From: a delta proteobacterium NaphS2
GTDB taxonomy: Bacteria > Desulfobacterota > DSM-4660 > Desulfatiglandales > Desulfatiglandaceae
Assembly (NCBI GenBank): GCA_000179315.1
Contig: ADZZ01000076.1
Span: 4,552 to 67,600 of the forward strand
Direction of reading: 5' to 3'
Length of the DNA stretch: 63,049 nucleotides
In this document: positions 50,732 through 60,329 of the stretch, in pieces
Position numbering within the stretch: the stretch's first letter is position 1
Layout: each line of letters begins with the position of its first letter
Notes under the pieces: model-generated
What the model was told of the DNA's origin: nothing
The model's input: the letters and a program-made list of their open reading frames with translations, nothing else
Databases searched by the model: none
Position numbers and translations under genes: made by a program

Positions 50732-52891
50732 TTGACCCGAAAGATTGCTTACGAAAATGTTTTGAATCCCGAACAGCTGAAAGCGGTCATGACCCTTTCA
50801 GGTCCGGTCCTCGTCATCGCGGGCGCGGGAAGCGGAAAAACCAGGACCCTGGTTTACCGGGTCGCCCGGCTCGTTGAAACCGGTGTTCCTCCCGAAGCCA
50901 TTCTCTTGCTCACTTTCACCCGAAAGAGCGCTCAGGAAATGCTGAACAGGGCATCGGAACTCTCCGATAAAAGGTGCCGGTTTGTTTCCGGCGGCACATT
51001 TCACGCGCTGGCCTTCAGGGTTCTGCGAAACCACGCCAAAGAATTGGGCTACCAAAACAGCTTCACCATCCTGGACCGATCAGACATGGAGGAGGTTCTT
51101 CGCAGCCTGGTGCCCGATCTCAAAATGAGCGATAAGCCGGCCAGATTTCCAAAACGCGGCACGCTGGCCAATATCATCAGCAAGGCAGCCAACCTGGAAC
51201 AGCCCATCGAAGCGCTCATGATGAATGAATTCGGGCAGTTCATGGAGGTGGCCCCTCATATTCAGCGCCTGGGGAAACTCTATGCCGAATACAAGAAAAC
51301 GCATCAGCTGATGGATTATGACGATCTCATCATCCGCTTCAGGCAGCTCCTCATGGAGAACGGCCCCATCCGAAAAGAACTGGGCGAACAGTATCGCTAT
51401 GTCATGGTAGATGAATACCAGGATACCAACTGCATTCAGGCGGACATTGTCAGATGGCTGGCTCACGACCACCAAAACGTCATGGTGGTGGGCGATGATT
51501 CCCAGTCCATCTATTCCTTTCGAGGCGCCAACTTCCGAAACATGCTTGATTTTCCCAATGCCTTTCCCGACACGAAAATCATTAAACTGGAGCAGAATTA
51601 CCGGTCTACCCAGCCCATCCTGGCGCTCACCAATGCGCTGATGGACTTTGCCGGCGAAAAATATACCAAGTGCCTCTTCACAAAACGCGAAGGCGGAGAA
51701 AAACCAAAGGTTGTCGATACGCACACGGAGCAGGAACAGGCCACTTACATCTCACGATACGTGCGAAATGCCGTTTCAAAGGGCACCCGTCTCAATGATA
51801 TTGCCGTCCTTTTCCGTGCGGCCTATCATTCCTTTGAACTGGAAGCCGAGTTAACCCGGCAGGGAATCCCTTATGTGAAATACGGAGGGTTCAAGTTCCT
51901 TGAATCGGCCCATATCAAGGATTTTCTGGCCCACATGCGGGTGGTCGTCAATCCCGACGAAACCGTCAGCTGGCTACGAATATTGAGGCTTATCAAAAAT
52001 ATCGGCCAGGGAAAAAGCCAAAAGATCATCAAATGGATGAAAGAGAACCGAATCGCCCCCTGGGATCTCTGCAAATGGCCCAAGCTGGGAAAAAGGGACA
52101 GCGGCCTTAAACCGCTGGGTGACTTGCTTTTAAGGCTTTCGCCGCAACACTTGACCCCTGTTGAAGCGGTTTCCCAAGTCATGGCCTACTATGTCCCCCT
52201 TTTAAGAGAACGGTATGACGACTATCCGAGGCGGGAAAAGGAATTGGAACAGCTGAACCCAATGGCGGAACGTTACGGAAAACTGCGCGCCTTTCTGGAC
52301 GATCTGGTACTGGATCCGCCGGGCAGTACGGAAGATATCACCCGGGAAACCACCAACGAAAAATTAACCCTGTCCACGGTCCACTCCGCAAAGGGGCTTG
52401 AATGGCCCGTGGTCTTTGTCATCTGGGCCATGGAAGGAAAATTCCCGTCCGCCAGGGCTTACAACAACCCCGATGATCTGGAGGAGGAGCGACGTCTCAT
52501 GTATGTGGCGACCACACGGGCCAAGGACAATCTCATGATCTCCTATCCCGGCTCCGAGATCCCCGCATGGTCAGGCTACGGCCAAGGGGGGGAAGGGCTT
52601 TCCACTTTCATTTCTTCCCTTCCTCCGGATGTCTATGGACATGAATCGGGAAAAACGGGAAGATTCCATGCGCGCCCGGAAAAACTCGCCTGGCACAAAC
52701 AAAAAACGATGACGGGATCCGCAAACGCATCTTCATCCCAATCCTTTTCATCGGGTGACCGTGTCAGGCATCCGGCCTTTGGTGCAGGCGTTGTCTCCAG
52801 ATTCCTTCCCGGCGATAAAGTCGAAGTATTCTTTAAAACCGCGGGGAAGAAATTGCTGCACCTGTCCTATACCACCCTTGAAAGGATCTGA
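50732..52891 (+). CDS. UvrD/Rep-family ATP-dependent DNA helicase
   Basis: 719-residue superfamily 1 3'-5' helicase. Start is TTG 50732 with AAAGGAA upstream. Motifs: I IAGAGSGKTRTLVYR, Ia LLTFTRKSAQEML, II YVMVDEYQDTN, III VVGDDSQSIYSFRGA, IV LEQNYRST, V LSTVHSAKGLEWPVVFV, VI ERRLMYVATTRAKDNL. The C-terminus has the PcrA-type Tudor-like segment GDRVRHPAFGAGVVSRF. UvrD/PcrA-type roles in repair and replication restart are expected. It stands alone upstream of folC. Confidence 0.93.
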   Translation: MTRKIAYENVLNPEQLKAVMTLSGPVLVIAGAGSGKTRTLVYRVARLVETGVPPEAILLLTFTRKSAQEMLNRASELSDKRCRFVSGGTFHALAFRVLRNHAKELGYQNSFTILDRSDMEEVLRSLVPDLKMSDKPARFPKRGTLANIISKAANLEQPIEALMMNEFGQFMEVAPHIQRLGKLYAEYKKTHQLMDYDDLIIRFRQLLMENGPIRKELGEQYRYVMVDEYQDTNCIQADIVRWLAHDHQNVMVVGDDSQSIYSFRGANFRNMLDFPNAFPDTKIIKLEQNYRSTQPILALTNALMDFAGEKYTKCLFTKREGGEKPKVVDTHTEQEQATYISRYVRNAVSKGTRLNDIAVLFRAAYHSFELEAELTRQGIPYVKYGGFKFLESAHIKDFLAHMRVVVNPDETVSWLRILRLIKNIGQGKSQKIIKWMKENRIAPWDLCKWPKLGKRDSGLKPLGDLLLRLSPQHLTPVEAVSQVMAYYVPLLRERYDDYPRREKELEQLNPMAERYGKLRAFLDDLVLDPPGSTEDITRETTNEKLTLSTVHSAKGLEWPVVFVIWAMEGKFPSARAYNNPDDLEEERRLMYVATTRAKDNLMISYPGSEIPAWSGYGQGGEGLSTFISSLPPDVYGHESGKTGRFHARPEKLAWHKQKTMTGSANASSSQSFSSGDRVRHPAFGAGVVSRFLPGDKVEVFFKTAGKKLLHLSYTTLERI

Positions 52892-52982
52892 CATTTTGAA
52901 TTGACAAATCGAATATAATACAGCAAATATGCCGAGAAAGTAAAAAAGAATCGCATCATAACTTAATCCCGACAGACAAATC

Positions 52983-54299
52983 ATGATAAATATCCAATCC
53001 GATACAAACAAAAAAATGTCTTATGAATCAGCCGTTCAACATCTTTTCAACCTACAAAAATTCGGCATAAAATTCGGGCTCTCCAAGACCGAGAACCTGT
53101 TGGAGGCATTCGGGAATCCCCACATGGGACAGAACTATATCCATATTGCCGGCACCAACGGCAAAGGCTCGGTAGCGACCTTTGTCGGATCAATCCTGCA
53201 GGAAGCGGGTTACAGGGTTGGCACGTATGTTTCGCCCCACCTGGTCCGGTTTACGGAACGCTTCAGGATCAATGGCGAGGAAATCACAGAAGGAAAAACC
53301 ACTGAATTGATAGAAGACTTACGGCGTGTTTTTGATGCCCATGAACCGCCCACCTTTTTTGAAGCCGTCACCGCCATGGCGATTCTTTATTTTGCCAGGG
53401 AGAAGACGGATATCGCCATCATGGAAGTGGGCATGGGCGGACGGCTCGACGCCACCAACGTGATCACGCCTCTTGTAACCGGCATCACCAATATTTCCAT
53501 GGAGCACCAGGAATATCTGGGAAACCGGCTTTCCCAAATTGCCCTGGAAAAAGCGGGCGTCATCAAAAAAGGGATCGACGTGGTAACAGCCGTTACGCAG
53601 CCCGAAATCGTTGAACAGTTGAAATCCGTGGCAGAGCAAAGGGGCGCTCCGTTCTTTCGGGTGGGCAAAGATGTGAGATACCGCAGCATCCCGTCGGGAC
53701 TCCACTATTTCGGACAGCAGCTTCATATAAAGAACCTGCAGCTGGGACTCGGCGGCATCCACCAGGCGCGCAACGCCGCGTTGGCCCTGGGCATGCTGGA
53801 ACGGCTGGCGACAAAAGGATTTTCACAGGACGCGGATAACGTTCGGGAAGGCCTCAAAAAATCAACCTGGCCGGGGCGAATGCAGATTGTCAAGGAAAAC
53901 CCCACAATTCTTCTGGACGGCGCCCACAATGCCGGGGCCATGAGAGCCCTGGCCAAGACCGTTTTGAGGGACTTTTCCTACGAAAAAATGATTCTGGTCA
54001 TCGGCATTATGGCCGACAAGGATATCCCGGCACTGCTCCGGGCCATCGTCCCAATGAGCGATCGGGTGCTCTACACGAGACCGGTTTATTCAAGAGCGGC
54101 AGACCCGCGTGTTCTGATGGAAAAAGCAGGGTCTTTCAACACACCCGGTGAGATCGTTTTTCATCTCTCAGAAGCCCTCGAGAAGGCGGAAGCCATTGCC
54201 GGCCCGAAGGATTTGATCGTTGTCTGCGGATCTCTTTTTACGGTGGGTGAAGCGCTGACATTTTTTGATCCGATCCGGTACAAACCCGATAATGTGTAA
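52983..54299 (+). CDS. folC: Bifunctional folylpolyglutamate/dihydrofolate synthase
   Basis: 438 residues (427 if ATG 53016, MSYESAVQHLFNLQKFGIKFGL, is used; that matches the usual N-terminus). Mur-ligase fold: P-loop HIAGTNGKGSVATFVGSIL, the omega-loop FEAVTAMAIL, DIAIMEVGMGGRLDATNVI and the ribose-binding ILLDGAHNAGAMRAL in the C-terminal domain. Adds glutamates to folates, supporting one-carbon metabolism. No clear ribosome site for either start. Confidence 0.93.
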   Translation: MINIQSDTNKKMSYESAVQHLFNLQKFGIKFGLSKTENLLEAFGNPHMGQNYIHIAGTNGKGSVATFVGSILQEAGYRVGTYVSPHLVRFTERFRINGEEITEGKTTELIEDLRRVFDAHEPPTFFEAVTAMAILYFAREKTDIAIMEVGMGGRLDATNVITPLVTGITNISMEHQEYLGNRLSQIALEKAGVIKKGIDVVTAVTQPEIVEQLKSVAEQRGAPFFRVGKDVRYRSIPSGLHYFGQQLHIKNLQLGLGGIHQARNAALALGMLERLATKGFSQDADNVREGLKKSTWPGRMQIVKENPTILLDGAHNAGAMRALAKTVLRDFSYEKMILVIGIMADKDIPALLRAIVPMSDRVLYTRPVYSRAADPRVLMEKAGSFNTPGEIVFHLSEALEKAEAIAGPKDLIVVCGSLFTVGEALTFFDPIRYKPDNV

Positions 54300-54372
54300 C
54301 AGAAGGATTTCCGCTGAAAAACCTTCCATAGATAAGGGCTCACGCGAAGGCGCCCGGATACAAAGGTCTTAA

Positions 54373-56685
54373 ATGAAAATTTGTTCCGCCACCATTAAGA
54401 TACGGAAACTCCTTCCAGAGACCATTTCGCCTTTGGCTCTCTGTTTGAGTTTGGTCCTGTGCTTGAATCTCTTTTTCATGGCCTCTTTGTTTGTGCAGGA
54501 GAGTATGGCCGTCAATTTTTCATCCAAAAAGGCGGCCATTACAAAAGACGACACCCCATGGGAAATCACCGCCGACAGCCTTTCTTATAACGACAAAGAA
54601 GGCACTTACCACGCGCAAGATAATGTGGTTATCAAGAAAACCCGCCAGGCCCTTTATACCCAATCGGCTGTATTCAACACAAAAACCGGAATCGCAAAGG
54701 TTTCAGGCGGACTCAGGATTGAAACGGATGGCGATATCATTACGGGGAAAGAGGGAACTTTCAACCTCAACACACAGACCGGCGAGATTCTTGACGGAAG
54801 ACTTTTCCTGAAAGCCAACCATTACTATCTGAGCGGAAGCCAGATGCTTAAAACAGGCGAAAACACGTACGTTATCAATGAGTGCACCATCACCACCTGT
54901 GACGGCACCAATCCCGACTGGACCATCACGGGATCGGAAGTCAAGGTTACCATCGAGGGGTACGGCACGGTTAAAAATTCCGCGTTTCGCATCCAAGACC
55001 TTCCCATTATTTACGTTCCCTACATGTTTTTTCCAGCCAAGACAAAACGGCAAACCGGTCTGTTGCCGCCCCAAATCGGCTATTCCACCCTCAACGGCGC
55101 AGAAGTGCAGATCCCTTTTTACTGGGCCATCTCCGATCAGACCGACGCCACTTTTTACGGCCGCTACATGTCAAAACGGGGATATATGCAGGGCGTGGAA
55201 TTTCGTTACCTGGAAAGCCTGAATTCCAAGGGTATCCTGGAATTTGATATCCTTTCGGACAAAGAAACTCCAAAAAACCTGGACGATACGGATGCCCGGG
55301 ATATCAGCCCTTATCCCCGAACCAACCAAACCCGTTACTGGCTCAGAGGGCGGGCAGATCAGGATCTTCCCGCAGAGGTCGTCGCCCGCCTTGATGGAGA
55401 TTTCGTCAGCGACCAGGACTACTTGAGGGAATTCGAGGAAAAGCTTTACGGTTTCGGGGTGCGATCGAACCTGCAGGAAGAATCGAAGCGGCCGGTCCAG
55501 GAGAAGCGCTCTCCCACCCGAAGATCCGCTCTGAGGCTCACCCGGGACGGAGAATCCTATACGCTTCAGGGCATTGCCAGCTATTATCAGCAGGTTGAGG
55601 ACCCAGCAACCAAAAATCTGATGGAACAGCCCGTCGGCGGCCTGAACTTTGATTTTCTTCAGGAGCAGTTGTTGGATTGGCCGGTTTTTTTTAATCTTGA
55701 AACGGATTATGACTATATCTGGAGTGACGAGGCCAACCGGGGACACAACATTACCCTTTCGCCCCAATTGAGTTTTCCTTTCTGGCTTGGACCCTACGTA
55801 GAGTTTGAACCCTCTTTTCGTTATACCTACAACGGCCAGTGGATCGACAACAACGAGGGGGAGGGAAGCCATCAGTATAAAAGCCTTTACGAAGCCAGCG
55901 CCAGGGTGAGTACCAACGTGGAAAAATTTTTTGACACCTCATGGGGAAATGCCACGAAACTGCGACACAAGATCTCTCCGTCACTCTACTACACTTACCA
56001 GAGGTATAATGATAACGACGAAGAATCACCCTGGTTCACCCCCATTGAACAGGACGATTATGGGACCCCCTGGTACCTCACTTTTAGTGATACCACGGTG
56101 AATGAGGACAGAAACCGTGTAACGTTTTCAGTTGAAAATTTTCTGGATGCACGGTTGGAGGACAAAAAAGGGAACATCCATTACAATCAGTGGGCCATTT
56201 TTCGCCTGAATCAGGGATATGACATTTATAAGGAAACCGATGACGAGGACGACCAGCCGTTCACACCGCTTACGGCGGAACTCATCGTAACACCTTTTCC
56301 GGAACTGGATATCAGAGGCTCCACCGGTTGGGATCACTACCAGAATGCTTTTACCCAAACAACACTGTCCGGCGAACTCACTGTCAAGAGATACGGCGGC
56401 CGGCGGGACTATTACGAGATCAATTATCAGCACTACCCCTACGACAATGCTGACAATCAGACCAATATCAACTTCCGGACCAACATCAACCTGTCCTATG
56501 GATTCTCCATAGGCGGATCACTTCAGAGGGATCTGGAAGTTGAAAAGAACATTTCCAGCGCAGGATGGGTGGGCTACCAGGAACAGTGCTGGGGTGTCAA
56601 ACTGGGGGCCGGACAGGAGAGCGGCGACACGACCTTTATTGTGGCCTTCCGTCTGGTGGGACTGGGTTCTGCGGGAGATTGGTAG
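54373..56685 (+). CDS. lptD: LPS-assembly protein LptD
   Basis: 770-residue outer-membrane beta-barrel that inserts lipopolysaccharide. Signal sequence LALCLSLVLCLNLFFMASLFVQ; OstA/LptA jellyroll DDTPWEITADSLSYNDKEGTYHAQDNVVIKKTRQALYTQSAVFNTKT; then NECTITTCDGTNPDW and the conserved DLPIIYVPYMFFPAKTKRQTGLLPPQIGYS before the barrel (alternating strands to LVGLGSAGDW). Its presence shows a diderm, LPS-making cell. No partner lptE nearby. Confidence 0.92.
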   Translation: MKICSATIKIRKLLPETISPLALCLSLVLCLNLFFMASLFVQESMAVNFSSKKAAITKDDTPWEITADSLSYNDKEGTYHAQDNVVIKKTRQALYTQSAVFNTKTGIAKVSGGLRIETDGDIITGKEGTFNLNTQTGEILDGRLFLKANHYYLSGSQMLKTGENTYVINECTITTCDGTNPDWTITGSEVKVTIEGYGTVKNSAFRIQDLPIIYVPYMFFPAKTKRQTGLLPPQIGYSTLNGAEVQIPFYWAISDQTDATFYGRYMSKRGYMQGVEFRYLESLNSKGILEFDILSDKETPKNLDDTDARDISPYPRTNQTRYWLRGRADQDLPAEVVARLDGDFVSDQDYLREFEEKLYGFGVRSNLQEESKRPVQEKRSPTRRSALRLTRDGESYTLQGIASYYQQVEDPATKNLMEQPVGGLNFDFLQEQLLDWPVFFNLETDYDYIWSDEANRGHNITLSPQLSFPFWLGPYVEFEPSFRYTYNGQWIDNNEGEGSHQYKSLYEASARVSTNVEKFFDTSWGNATKLRHKISPSLYYTYQRYNDNDEESPWFTPIEQDDYGTPWYLTFSDTTVNEDRNRVTFSVENFLDARLEDKKGNIHYNQWAIFRLNQGYDIYKETDDEDDQPFTPLTAELIVTPFPELDIRGSTGWDHYQNAFTQTTLSGELTVKRYGGRRDYYEINYQHYPYDNADNQTNINFRTNINLSYGFSIGGSLQRDLEVEKNISSAGWVGYQEQCWGVKLGAGQESGDTTFIVAFRLVGLGSAGDW

Positions 56686-57101
56686 AACAGATTGCGGAGT
56701 ATGCTTATCGCCGTGCCATCCGGTCCGGAATGAGAACCACCACAAATCCAAGCACTCCAAGGCACAGTGCGGCTGTCACTTTACCGGTACTCTGGACGGA
56801 AAAACATCTTTCTTAGCAACGGGGTAAGGATCACCATCCAACCCTGGTCAAAAAGACACTTCGACAGTTTTGTCGATCGAGGTCTTCGTCTTTCGACATT
56901 TTCTGCCTTCTGCAGTCTCCTCGTCCTTTTGTTCAATGCCTTCTCTTTTAAACACAACCGGCTGATTTCAAATCGAAAACAACCGATCGAGGATAATTCG
57001 GCACGGTTCCTGCTGATACTCTCTGGTATCCAAAGAAAAATCAAACACGTTCGATCTTCAGGGCGGACAATTTCAACGTAAGAATAGCAGGGAGACAGCT
57101 G
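56686..57101. other. 416-bp intergenic region
   Basis: Between lptD and the His-rich gene. Open frames up to about 105 codons exist on both strands but have no recognisable homology or ribosome site. GGGAGACAGCTG just before 57102 is the ribosome site of the next gene. I see no RNA or repeat. Confidence 0.45.
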
Positions 57102-57524
57102 ATGAAATCGACACACATCATTAAGATAATTATTTTATTGTTTTTTTTATCCCCTTCTGTTTCAACGGCCGGACAGTGGAAAAACGAATCGGGGAAAGGC
57201 GGTCCGGGAAAAAATAAATCCTACCACAGTGGTCGTGATCATAGGCGAAGCCATGATGATCGGAGACTTGGCGGCTATCATGGATATCACGGATACAGAA
57301 AACAACCCTACGGCAAATACCGTCATTACGGGCACCACAAGCATAAGGGGCACAGATATGAATATAGAGGCCATTGGCGATCATGGAACGAGTGGAACGC
57401 GTATGTCAGAAGCCATCCCCACATATACAAGCACGGGCGCTATTACCATGATAGTACCCATTTGATGTTCAGATTCTGTGATCCCTTAAGCGGAAACTGT
57501 TTCTTTTTTTCGATAGGACGCTGA
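57102..57524 (+). CDS. Secreted His/Tyr/Gly-rich small protein
   Basis: 140 residues. Signal peptide (STHIIKIIILLFFLSPSVSTAG, cleavage probably after STA-G), then a low-complexity basic segment rich in His, Tyr, Gly, Arg and Lys (for example GYHGYHGYRKQPYGKYRHY and GHHKHKGHRYEYRGHWR), and a short C-terminus with two cysteines (RFCDPLSGNCFFF) that could form a disulfide. GGGAG lies upstream of the ATG. Metal binding in the periplasm or outside the cell is plausible from the histidines. The family is not recognised. Confidence 0.7.
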   Translation: MKSTHIIKIIILLFFLSPSVSTAGQWKNESGKGGPGKNKSYHSGRDHRRSHDDRRLGGYHGYHGYRKQPYGKYRHYGHHKHKGHRYEYRGHWRSWNEWNAYVRSHPHIYKHGRYYHDSTHLMFRFCDPLSGNCFFFSIGR

Positions 57525-57616
57525 GGCAGAGGGTTCCTTTTCTCTTGACCCACAAATCTTATTTCTTTACTCTCAAGCTTCAATAAGGGAGGTCGCTTGG
57601 CTGAACTAAAGTTACA

Positions 57617-57825
57617 TCATTCGTATCTACAAAACTTACTTTTATGCGTAATGAAATATCTTTCTTTTTTGAAATGACCGTGGCGCTTGTGCCTCCTGTT
57701 GTAAGACACCGCATATCCGGTGAGCAATCTTCGCATTAAGAAGGCAATGCCTCCGGGGCCGCTTCTCAGAAAAAAATGGGCGTGATTCGATAAAAACGAC
57801 CATGCGTAGCATTTACGGTCGTCCC
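57617..57825 (-). pseudogene. REP-associated tyrosine transposase (RAYT), fragment
   Basis: Minus-strand translation DDRKCYAWSFLSNHAHFFLRSGPGGIAFLMRRLLTGYAVSYNRRHKRHGHFKKERY matches the middle of Y1/RAYT transposases, including the HUH metal motif (NHAHFF) and the RRLLTGYAVSYNRRHKRHGH block. The N-terminal third and the catalytic tyrosine region are missing; the frame closes at 57617. It abuts the stop of the truncated histidine kinase. Confidence 0.8.
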
Positions 57826-59196
57826 CTATCCCCCGATGGCCCATTTTTCTACGACACTGAATACCACATCCCGTTTAATCGGCTTGGCGACGTAATCATC
57901 CATACCTGCATCCATGCAGGTCTCCTGGTCCCCCTTCATGGCGTGGGCGGTCATGGCGATGATGGGGATCCTCCGCCTTGTCAATGGGTGGAAATCTCTG
58001 CCTCGGGGTGGTCTCAGAACATGTTCTTTTTCAAGCCTCCGGATTTCGCGGGTTGCGGTGAGGCCATCCATCTCCGGCATCTGCACGTCCATGAAAATGA
58101 GGTCAAAACCATTCTGGCTGGCCATGAGCATCTCTACTGCCTCTTTGCCATTATTGGCGACCTGAACCTGATATCCGGCCTTTTTCAGCATCATCTTTGC
58201 GAGTTTTTGATTGACGGGATTGTCTTCTACCAGAAGGATTCGAACGGAACGTTTCATCTCCTCCCGGACTGAATAGTGCGTCATGACCTCACCCGGCTCC
58301 ACCGGAATCCGTTGCTCACCAATAAGTGTTGCGCCAAGGATTCTCTCCAGCATACGGTAAAGCCTTTCCCTCCGGACCGGCTTGGCCAGGAAACCATCGA
58401 ATCCGACTTCTCCGCACCTTTTTGCGTCCCGCTCCATCATGGAGGACAGCGCCATGAGGGGAAGGGACCGGATTGACATACGCAGACGGGCATGTGGCGA
58501 TTCGAATAGACGGATCTGTCTGGCGACCTCATAGCCGCTCATGTCGGGCATCTGGATATCGGCGATACATATGTCGAAAGGATCCTGTTCATCAATGGAT
58601 TTCTCTAGGAGCGGCAGCACGTCCATACCCTTATCGAGCAAAACCAAACGCATACCGACAGGTTCCAGATACCGAGCCAGGATTTTCAGGTTGGTTTCAT
58701 TGTCATCCACAAGCAGGGCCTTCTTCCCGGTCAAGGAAACAGGCGTATACGGTCTGCTTTCTTTGGATTCGGATTTTCCGAACCAGGCCGTAAAGTGAAA
58801 GATACTTCCCTTTCCTTCATCGCTTTCCGCCCATACATCCCCTCCCATCAGGCTGGATATCCGTTTGCAGATGGAGAGGCCGAGGCCTGTGCCGCCATAT
58901 TTCCGGGTGGTGGATCCATCTGCCTGCCGGAACGGATCAAAGATGAGTTCCAATTTGTCACTGGGAATGCCGATCCCCGTATCTCTGACCCTTGCGTGCA
59001 ACTTGATCCGTCCCTCATCTTCTTCTTCAACATCCACGGAAAGTTCGATCTCCCCAGCCTCGGTAAATTTCGGGGCATTGGCCATCAGGTTGGTCAGGAC
59101 CTGCCTGACCCGTGTCGGGTCCCCCTTTACATTGTGGGGCACGGTATCACCGATATAACACAGGGTCTCAATGGGTTTTTCACCGATTGTTGCCGT
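57826..59196 (-). pseudogene. Hybrid histidine kinase, 5'-truncated (ATPase + two receivers)
   Basis: Homology begins right at the 5' edge (IGEKPIETLCYIGDTVPHNVKGDPTRVRQVLTNL), after a stop at 59199-59197, so the sensor region and the HisKA phospho-histidine are missing. The ATPase domain (N box region, DTGIGIPSDKLELIF, GGTGLGLSICKRISSLMGG) is complete. It is followed by a receiver (ALLVDDNETNLKIL, CIADIQMPDMSGY) and a second receiver (ILLVEDNPVNQKLAKMML, LIFMDVQMPEMDGL) of the BarA/RpfC kind. An ATG-like start at 59142 could express the C-terminal half, but a functional kinase is unlikely. Confidence 0.82.
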
Positions 59197-59327
59197 TCAC
59201 ATTATCCCACCGGATATTGTCCACAATAAAGCACGAAGAATATTTTGTTTTTGCCTGATTGATTTATCGTTGCAAGGCGATGCGTGACGGACTGCCTATC
59301 TTCTGATCGGGGTGCTGTTTCGAGAAA

Positions 59328-59362
59328 ACCCTTGGGGCTCTGCCCCAAACCCCGAGGTTTTT
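59328..59362 (+). repeat. GC-rich palindromic repeat
   Basis: CTTGGGGCTCTGCCCCAAAC followed by CCCGAGG and a run of T residues. The inner TTGGGGC/GCCCCAA arms form a hairpin. This motif is known as a common short intergenic repeat in many bacterial genomes (from memory). It could also serve as a terminator on the plus strand. Confidence 0.5.
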
Positions 59363-59393
59363 TTAGGCATGAAGGCTCCTCGGAAATATCACA

Positions 59394-59419
59394 TAAAAAG
59401 GGGAGCCCGAAGACTCCCC
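59394..59419 (-). terminator. Rho-independent terminator of the transposon operon
   Basis: On the minus strand GGGGAG (59419-59414), 8-nt loop, CTCCCC (59405-59400), then TTTTT. It lies about 110 bp after the ATPase stop codon. Confidence 0.6.
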
Positions 59420-59525
59420 TCCCGATGACGATATTTCGTCGTCGCCTATCCGGCTATCCCTTGGCGAGTTGCTCCTCAGCAGAGCTCGCCTCTGTTTCAC
59501 CGAATCTGATCATGCAGGTTTAGCA

Positions 59526-60329
59526 CTATCCCGTTTCCTCCACTGCGGTAAGAATATGTTCAGCCGATACAAGCTGGGCATTCTGCAGTGCCGCCACATT
59601 CAATGAGAGGTGTGCCAGCAGATTGATTTTGCGTGGCAGACCGTTTGTCGCCTGAAAAAGCGCTTCAAGAGCCGGCTGTTCAAAAAGATCCATCTGGGTT
59701 CCGGCCAACTCAAGCCGGTGTTTCAGATAAGGGAGCAACTCCTCTTTTGCAAGACCGGATATGTGATAACGCACCACAAGCCTTTGAGCCAAAGGCTCAT
59801 GGACGGACAGTGAAAGCCGTCGCCTCAACTCGGCCTGGCCAACAAATATCATGCAGAGACGATTTTGTGAGTCCATCTCATAGTTTGTCAGCAGCCTGAG
59901 GTTTTCGAGGACCTCGTTTCTCAAGTATTGCGCTTCATCAATAATCAGCACTGGCCTGATTTTGGATTCCAGACAGAGTCGGTTGACCTCCATATGGATG
60001 GAACGATAAAGGGCTGCCAGGCTCCGTTCCGTGGTTAGCCCCATTTCCCAGGCAATGGATTTGTAGATATCCGTTACATTGCCGGTGGTCAGAGGAACGT
60101 AAAACACCCGGTACAGACCCGTATTCAGAGAAGCGGCCATCTTTCGGCAGATACTGGTTTTCCCGCTGCCCACTTCTCCGGTGACAAGCCCGATACCGCG
60201 CAGCTTCAACAGATAATGGAGCCGGGCTTCAAGCTCATCAGCAGCTTTTGAACCAAACAGTTTGTCCGGTTCCAGATCTTTTTCAAAAGGGTAGTGGGTC
60301 AGCCCATAGACCTTTTTATACATAGCCAT
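59526..60329 (-). CDS. ExeA/TniB-like AAA ATPase of transposon
   Basis: About 267 residues from ATG 60329 or 60323 (MAMYKKVYGLTHYPFEKDLEPDKLF), preceded by GGGGG. Walker A is GLVTGEVGSGKTSICRKMA, Walker B RPVLIIDEAQYL, sensor ICMIFVGQAELRRRL; the C-terminus NGLPRKINLLAHLSL is characteristic of ExeA/MuB-TniB-type transposition ATPases. It should select targets for the DDE enzyme, whose gene overlaps its start by 14 bp. The frame is open further upstream, but without similarity. Confidence 0.88.
   Translation of the reverse strand: MAMYKKVYGLTHYPFEKDLEPDKLFGSKAADELEARLHYLLKLRGIGLVTGEVGSGKTSICRKMAASLNTGLYRVFYVPLTTGNVTDIYKSIAWEMGLTTERSLAALYRSIHMEVNRLCLESKIRPVLIIDEAQYLRNEVLENLRLLTNYEMDSQNRLCMIFVGQAELRRRLSLSVHEPLAQRLVVRYHISGLAKEELLPYLKHRLELAGTQMDLFEQPALEALFQATNGLPRKINLLAHLSLNVAALQNAQLVSAEHILTAVEETG

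Noticed and set aside
56767-57116. Frames of about 105-111 codons on both strands after lptD
   Set aside because: No ribosome site, no recognisable similarity, and the two overlap each other.
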